From: Methylibium sp. Root1272
GTDB taxonomy: Bacteria > Pseudomonadota > Gammaproteobacteria > Burkholderiales > Burkholderiaceae_C
Direction: 5' to 3'
DNA: 64,000 bases
Assembly: GCF_001425905.1 (NCBI RefSeq)
Contig: NZ_LMDY01000012.1
Coordinates: 435,734 to 499,733, forward strand
The position numbers and the translations under genes were made by a program. Positions 59,593-64,000 of the stretch are shown here, one piece after another. Numbering within the stretch: position 1 is the stretch's first letter; every line of letters starts with the position of its first letter. The notes beneath the pieces were generated by a model. It did not search any database. It was not told where the DNA came from and saw only the letters and a program-made list of their open reading frames with translations.

Positions 59593-61275
59593 ATGGACGC
59601 CAGACACTGGAACTCCAAGGCCGACGAGCGTGACGCCCGGCTGGCGCGCGCGAGCAGCGCGCTGGGCGCACGGCTCACCGGCAAGTGCGTCGATGCCGCG
59701 GCGATCACCCCCTTGCTCGAGGCGGTGATCGCTTCCGGAGACCGCGTCTGCCTCGAAGGCAACAACCAGAAGCAGGCCGACTTCCTGGCGAAGGCGCTGG
59801 TGAAGATCGATCCGAAGCGGGTCCACGGACTGCACATGGTGCAGTCGGTGCTGGCCCTGCCCGAGCATCTGGACCTCTTCGAGAACGGCATCGCATCGCG
59901 GCTCGATTTCAGCTTCTCGGGGCCGCAGGGCGCGCGTCTGGCCAAGCTGGTGTCGGGCGGTCGCATCGAGATCGGCGCGATCCACACCTATCTCGAACTG
60001 TTCGCGCGCTACTTCGTCGACCTCACGCCCAAGGTGGCGCTGGTCGCCGCGCAGGCGGCCGATGCGCAAGGCAACCTCTACACCGGCCCCAACACAGAAG
60101 ACACGCCGGCCATCGTCGAGGCCACGGCTTTCTCCGGCGGCATCGTGATCGCACAGGTCAACGAGCTGGTCGATGGCAAGACCACCACGCTGCCGCGCGT
60201 CGACGTCCCGGCCGACTGGGTCAGCTTCGTCGTGAAGGCACCGCACCCCAACGTCATCGAACCGCTCTTCACGCGCGATCCCGCGCAGATCAGTGAGATC
60301 CAGGTGCTGATGGCCATGATGGCGATCAAGGGCATCTACGGCGAGTACGGCGTGCAGCGTCTGAACCACGGCATCGGCTTCGACACGGCGGCGATCGAAT
60401 TGCTGCTGCCGACCTACGGCGAATCGCTCGGGCTCAAGGGCAGGATCGGCAAGCACTGGGCCTTGAATCCGCACCCGGCGCTGATTCCCGCCATCGAGGC
60501 CGGCTGGGTGGAGTCGGTGCACTCCTTCGGCTCCGAGCTCGGCATGGAGGACTACATCCGCGCTCGCTCCGACGTCTTCTTCACCGGGCCGGACGGCAAC
60601 CTGCGCAGCAACCGGGCCTTCTGCCAGGCGGCCGGACACTATGCGTGCGACATGTTCATCGGCTCGACCCTGCAGATGGATCTCGACGGCAACAGTTCCA
60701 CCGCGACGCTGGGCCGCATCGCCGGTTTCGGTGGCGCGCCCAACATGGGCGCCGATGCGCGCGGCAGGCGCCACTCCAGCCCCGCCTGGCTGAAGGCCGG
60801 CCGCGAGGCGCGCTCCGGCCGCAGCGGCGCCGCAGGCACGCCGCGCGGACAGAAGCTGGTGGTCCAGATGGTCGAGACCTTCCGCGAGCACATGCAACCC
60901 GCCTTCGTCGATAGGCTCGACGCCTGGACGCTGCAGGAGCAATCCGGCATGGAGCTGCCACCGATCATGATCTACGGTGAAGACGTCTCGCACATCCTGA
61001 CCGAAGAAGGGATCGCGAACCTCCTCCTGTGTCGCAGCGATGCCGAGCGCGAGCAGGCGATCCGTGGCGTCGCCGGCTACACCGCCGTGGGGCTGGCGCG
61101 CGACAAGCGCGCGGTCGAGAACCTGCGCGACCGCGGCGTGATCCGCCGGCCGCAGGACCTCGGCATCGATCCACGCCAGGCCACGCGCAATCTGCTGGCG
61201 GCACGCAGCATGCGTGATCTGGTCGATGCGTCGGGCGGCTTGTACCAACCCCCGAGACGGTTCAGAAACTGGTAG
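59593..61275 (+). CDS. mdcA: MdcA, malonate decarboxylase alpha subunit (ACP transferase)
   Basis: This 560-residue subunit exchanges acetyl for malonyl on the thiol of the MdcC prosthetic group. Family features include CLEGNNQKQADFLAKAL, VHGLHMVQSVLALPEHLDLF, YTGPNTEDTPAIVEATAF, and the C-terminal MIYGEDVSHILTEEGIANLL. The length equals that of Klebsiella and Acinetobacter MdcA (about 550). It is first of the enzyme genes, 48 bases after the carrier gene. Confidence 0.97.
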   Translation: MDARHWNSKADERDARLARASSALGARLTGKCVDAAAITPLLEAVIASGDRVCLEGNNQKQADFLAKALVKIDPKRVHGLHMVQSVLALPEHLDLFENGIASRLDFSFSGPQGARLAKLVSGGRIEIGAIHTYLELFARYFVDLTPKVALVAAQAADAQGNLYTGPNTEDTPAIVEATAFSGGIVIAQVNELVDGKTTTLPRVDVPADWVSFVVKAPHPNVIEPLFTRDPAQISEIQVLMAMMAIKGIYGEYGVQRLNHGIGFDTAAIELLLPTYGESLGLKGRIGKHWALNPHPALIPAIEAGWVESVHSFGSELGMEDYIRARSDVFFTGPDGNLRSNRAFCQAAGHYACDMFIGSTLQMDLDGNSSTATLGRIAGFGGAPNMGADARGRRHSSPAWLKAGREARSGRSGAAGTPRGQKLVVQMVETFREHMQPAFVDRLDAWTLQEQSGMELPPIMIYGEDVSHILTEEGIANLLLCRSDAEREQAIRGVAGYTAVGLARDKRAVENLRDRGVIRRPQDLGIDPRQATRNLLAARSMRDLVDASGGLYQPPRRFRNW

Positions 61276-61288
61276 CAGGAGATCCCCC

Positions 61289-61621
61289 ATGAGCGACGTA
61301 CCCGCCGGGCTCGAGACCCTGGCCTTCTCCTTCACCGGCGGTCGGCCGGTGGGTGCCTTCACCCCCGTGTTGGTCGGCGTGGTCGGTTCGGGCAACCTCG
61401 AGGTGATGCTCGAGGCCGCGGCCTCTCCGGACTGCGTGGTGAGCGTCGTGACGTCGGCGCGCGGCTTCGGCGCGATCTGGCGGGCCGTGATGACCGACTT
61501 CCACGAGCGCCAGCCGCTGTCCGGCTTGCGCATCTCGATCAACGACATGGGCGCCACGCCCGCGGTCGTGAGCCTGCGGCTCGACCAGGCGGTGGCCGGG
61601 ATCGCCGGAGGGCAACCATGA
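61289..61621 (+). CDS. mdcC: MdcC, malonate decarboxylase acyl carrier (delta) subunit
   Basis: This 110-residue protein carries the 2'-(5''-phosphoribosyl)-3'-dephospho-CoA group on a serine, here most likely Ser34 in VVGSGNLEVMLE. The remaining pattern, ISINDMGATPAVVSLRLDQA, fits. The start follows CAGGAGATC. The stop overlaps the mdcD ATG (ATGA), giving tight coupling of the subunits. Confidence 0.95.
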   Translation: MSDVPAGLETLAFSFTGGRPVGAFTPVLVGVVGSGNLEVMLEAAASPDCVVSVVTSARGFGAIWRAVMTDFHERQPLSGLRISINDMGATPAVVSLRLDQAVAGIAGGQP

Positions 61622-62493
61622 TCAGCTTCGCAGAATGCTCGGCCCGGGAGCGGCTGGCGCTGGTGTTCGACGCCGCGACATTCCACGAATGGCTGCCGCC
61701 GACCGAGCGCGTCATGAGCCCGCACCTGGAGCAGCTCGGCGTGCCCTCGGCCTTCGACGACGGCGTCGCCATCGGCCGCGCGATGCTCGATGGCCGCCCG
61801 GTGTTCGTCGCGGCGCAGGAAGGCGAGTTCATGGGCGGGGGCGTGGGCGAAGTGCATGGCGCCAAGCTGGTCGGCTTGCTGCAGCGGGCGCTGCGCGACC
61901 GGCCGGCGGCGGTGCTGCTGCTGGCCGAATCCGGCGGCGTGCGCCTGCACGAGGCCAATGCCGGGCTGATCGCGGTGTCCGAGGTCATGCGCGCGCTGCT
62001 CGACGTGCGCGCGGCGGGCATCCCGGTCGTGATGCTGATCGGCGGCGCCAACGGCTGCTTCGGCGGCATGGGCATCGTGGCGCGCTGTGCCGACCGCGTG
62101 GTCATGAGCGACATGGGGCGGCTGGCCATGTCCGGTCCGGAGGTGATCGAGGCGTCCCAAGGTGTCGAAGAGTTCGATTCCCGAGATCGCGCGCTGGTCT
62201 GGCGCACCACGGGCGGCAAGCACCGATGGCTCAGCGGCGATTGCGACGTGCTGGTGAAGGACGACGTGGCGGCGTTCCGGGCCGCGGCCATCGACGCGCT
62301 CGACGCATCGCGACCCGTGTCGCTGGAGACGCTGGAAGGCGAACACGCGCTGCTCACCGCGCGGCTGCGACTGCTGCCCGAGACCCTCGACGGAGACGAG
62401 GCGGTGGCCCTATGGACGCTGCTGGGCGTGCCCGATGCCTCGCGCGTGCCCGATCTCGATGTGGATGCCCTGCGCGTGTTGCGCACTGTTTGA
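61618..62493 (+). CDS. mdcD: MdcD, malonate decarboxylase beta subunit
   Basis: This 291-residue carboxyltransferase-like subunit forms, with MdcE, the decarboxylating part that turns malonyl- into acetyl-ACP. It has a crotonase/carboxylase fold with AAQEGEFMGGGVGEVHGAKL, LLLAESGGVRLHEANAGL and ANGCFGGMGIVARCADRVVM. It overlaps mdcC by four bases and is followed by mdcE after eleven bases. Confidence 0.96.
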   Translation: MISFAECSARERLALVFDAATFHEWLPPTERVMSPHLEQLGVPSAFDDGVAIGRAMLDGRPVFVAAQEGEFMGGGVGEVHGAKLVGLLQRALRDRPAAVLLLAESGGVRLHEANAGLIAVSEVMRALLDVRAAGIPVVMLIGGANGCFGGMGIVARCADRVVMSDMGRLAMSGPEVIEASQGVEEFDSRDRALVWRTTGGKHRWLSGDCDVLVKDDVAAFRAAAIDALDASRPVSLETLEGEHALLTARLRLLPETLDGDEAVALWTLLGVPDASRVPDLDVDALRVLRTV

Positions 62494-62504
62494 GGAGCGC
62501 TCGA

Positions 62505-63206
62505 ATGGACTGGAACACACTGGCCACGGCCTTGTTCGGTGCCGACCACGGCATCGCCCAGGCGGGCGACGTGTTGCACGGCAGCGTGCGCTTCGACGGC
62601 GCCGCGCTCACCGTCATCGGCACGACCAACCATGCGCCGATCGGTGTGCGACTCGCGCTGGAGCAGGCGCGCGTCGTGCTCGACACGGTCGCGCAGCACC
62701 CGGGTCGACCGATCCTGCTGCTGATCGACACGCAGGGTCAGATGCTGCGCCGCCGGGACGAGCTGCTGGGGATCAACCGCGCGATGGCGCATCTGGGGAT
62801 GAGCATCGACTTCGCGCGGCGACGCGGCCACCGCGTGCTGGGGCTGGTGTACGACCAGGCGCTGTCCGGCGGCTTCATCACCTCGGGGCTGATCGCCGAT
62901 GCCTGCGACGCGCTGCCCGAGGCCGAGATCCGCGTCATGCGCATCCCGGCGATGGCGCGCGTCACCAAGATCTCCGAGGATCGGCTCACCGAGCTCTCGC
63001 GCAGCAATCCGGTGTTCGCACCGGGCGTGGAGAACTACGTGGCGATGGGTGGGGTGCGAGCGCTGTGGACGGGCGACCTCGCGGCTGCGCTGCGCGAAGC
63101 ATTGGCCTCGGCGTCCAGCGAGGACGTGCGCGCGGCCGACGGTCAGGCACGCGGCGGGCGCCGGCTCGCGGCAGCGGTGATCCAGCGCGTGCTCGATGCC
63201 GCCTGA
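62505..63206 (+). CDS. mdcE: MdcE, malonate decarboxylase gamma subunit
   Basis: This 233-residue partner of MdcD has LFGADHGIAQAGDVLHG, TVIGTTNHAPIGVRLALE, LLLIDTQGQMLRRRDELLG and LVYDQALSGGFITSGLIAD. The start ATG has TGAGGAGCG upstream. The stop lies inside the start of the next gene, mdcB (11-base overlap). Confidence 0.95.
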   Translation: MDWNTLATALFGADHGIAQAGDVLHGSVRFDGAALTVIGTTNHAPIGVRLALEQARVVLDTVAQHPGRPILLLIDTQGQMLRRRDELLGINRAMAHLGMSIDFARRRGHRVLGLVYDQALSGGFITSGLIADACDALPEAEIRVMRIPAMARVTKISEDRLTELSRSNPVFAPGVENYVAMGGVRALWTGDLAAALREALASASSEDVRAADGQARGGRRLAAAVIQRVLDAA

Positions 63207-64000
63207 ACCGCGAGCCGACAGGCGGGACGCGCTGCCAGGGGCGGCACCCGGCGCCGAGGTCGCGGCATGCGTTCCGCACGGCACCGCGCAGCGCATCGGC
63301 CGGGCCGCCACGGTCGCGCTGTACGAGGAACTGGCGCTCTACCCGAAGCCCGGGCTGGTCTCGTTCGTCGACTGCGGCAGTCATGCCGACATGGATGGGG
63401 GCACCTTCCTGCGCAGCCTGTTCGCGCTGCGCCGCTACTTCCCGCAGGCGGCGGCGCTCGGTGCGGCGGGGGCCGGGTTCGATGTGCTGGAGCGCTTGGG
63501 CATCGACGCCGAACGGCGCATGCTGCTCGCCACCGGCGGGATCAACACCCACCGCGGTGCGGTGTTCACGCTGGGCCTGCTGTGCGCCAGTGCCGGCGCG
63601 GTGCTTGCGCGCGGCGCGCCGTGCACGCCCGCCGCGCTGCGTGCCGCGCTGCGGCGGGGCTGGGGCGAGGCCTTGCTTGTGCGCTGCGAGCGCACGCGGT
63701 CCTCAGCCGGCCAGCGCGCGACGCGGCAGTACGGACTTCGTGGCGCTGGCGAGGAGGCCGCGCTGGGGCTGCCGGTGCTGTTCGACGTGGCCGTGCCGGC
63801 GCTCGATGACGCGCTGGCACGCGGCCTCGATGCGCGGGCCGCGCGGCTCGAGACGCTGTTCCACGTGATCGCCGTGCTGGACGACACCAACCTGGTCCAC
63901 CGCGGCGGCCTGCCGGGGCTGAGGTTCGCGCAGCGCGCGGCGGCCGCCTTCCTGTCGACCGGTGGCGCGGCGCGGGCCGACGCGATCGCGCAGGCCGAAG
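63196..64000 (+). CDS. mdcB: MdcB, triphosphoribosyl-dephospho-CoA synthase (cut by window end)
   Basis: The visible 268 codons show a CitG/MdcB-family enzyme that makes 2'-(5''-triphosphoribosyl)-3'-dephospho-CoA, the precursor of the MdcC prosthetic group. Motifs are LYEELALYPKPGLVSFVDCG, SHADMDGGTFLRSLFALRRY, TGGINTHRGAVFTLGLLCAS and VLDDTNLVHRGG. The ATG overlaps the end of mdcE. The frame is open to base 64000, so the C-terminus is missing. The order (mdcB after mdcE) differs from Klebsiella, where mdcB follows mdcA. Confidence 0.93.
   Translation, partial: MPPEPRADRRDALPGAAPGAEVAACVPHGTAQRIGRAATVALYEELALYPKPGLVSFVDCGSHADMDGGTFLRSLFALRRYFPQAAALGAAGAGFDVLERLGIDAERRMLLATGGINTHRGAVFTLGLLCASAGAVLARGAPCTPAALRAALRRGWGEALLVRCERTRSSAGQRATRQYGLRGAGEEAALGLPVLFDVAVPALDDALARGLDARAARLETLFHVIAVLDDTNLVHRGGLPGLRFAQRAAAAFLSTGGAARADAIAQAE

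Noticed and set aside
58954-62346. 1130-codon open frame on the minus strand opposite matC-mdcD
   Set aside because: It is a GC-rich shadow, full of His/Arg/Asp/Gly without domains, and lies antisense to five well-supported malonate genes. The same applies to long antisense frames at 25518-28028, 36101-39103, 40562-43459 and 17134-18744.

Overview
The window is GC-rich chromosomal DNA of a betaproteobacterium, order Burkholderiales. The best match is the Rubrivivax/Leptothrix/Methylibium/Piscinibacter side, judged from protein character and gene order (glyA-nrdR-minor pilins-ribD-ribE-ribB-ribH-nusB next to tolQRA). No taxonomic search was possible. I see no rRNA, tRNA, CRISPR array, insertion sequence or prophage, so most of the window looks like core chromosome with small accessory islands.

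Layout. 1-4414 (minus): end of the Tol envelope operon (ybgC-tolQ-tolR-tolA, tolA cut by the window edge), preceded by a lipoprotein resembling TssQ and a Ser/Thr kinase. 4499-9782 (minus): aminotransferase, nusB and the riboflavin genes ribH, ribB (with a degenerate ribA domain), ribE and ribD. 9844-13896 (minus): a minor pilin operon fimT-pilE-pilW-pilX-pilV without pilY1. 14032-16937 (minus): nrdR, glyA and a lytic transglycosylase. 17140-18717 (plus): ubiD. 18718-20211: a structured non-coding stretch and a chimeric relic that joins the start of a type I secretion ABC exporter to the end of an RTX protein. 20245-25074: ydcF, msrA, a ZnuD-type TonB receptor with a small exported partner, and pdxH. 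25202-28795: a two-subunit molybdenum hydroxylase (IorAB type) with a MocA-like cofactor enzyme. 28828-38908: transporter, ChaC, glyoxalase, thioesterase, a MarR/MFS pair, an SDR, an Aer-like chemoreceptor, a metallo-beta-lactamase-fold hydrolase and a DEAD-box helicase. 38986-44579: a MalT-type LuxR regulator divergent from a Baeyer-Villiger monooxygenase and SDR, then an SDR relic. 44596-47741: rsgA, pterin dehydratase, M48 protease, orn. 47858-51326 (minus): a cassette of small stress and envelope proteins (CsbD, BON lipoprotein, ferritin-like, YqjDE-like membrane proteins, DUF1328). 51488-54075: a two-component system plus a stand-alone receiver. 54235-64000: gluQ, then a malonate catabolism locus (GntR, solute-binding protein, MdcR, MatC-like carrier, mdcA-mdcC-mdcD-mdcE-mdcB), cut by the window end.

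How parts work together. In the malonate locus a carrier brings malonate in. MdcA, with the carrier protein MdcC, forms malonyl thioester, and MdcD/MdcE decarboxylate it. MdcB makes the precursor of the MdcC prosthetic group. MdcR is the matching LysR regulator. The BVMO/SDR pair looks like a ketone/alcohol oxidation module under the divergent MalT-like activator. The molybdenum hydroxylase genes sit with a cofactor-maturation gene.

Points most worth checking: the T1SS/RTX fusion, the pilY1-less pilin operon with enlarged PilV and PilX, several palindromes or repeats placed tightly against start codons, a 10-base element at almost the same distance from two stress genes, and three places where one missing base in a C or G run disrupts a gene start (thioesterase, rsgA, SDR relic). 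The last group could be real mutations or sequencing errors.
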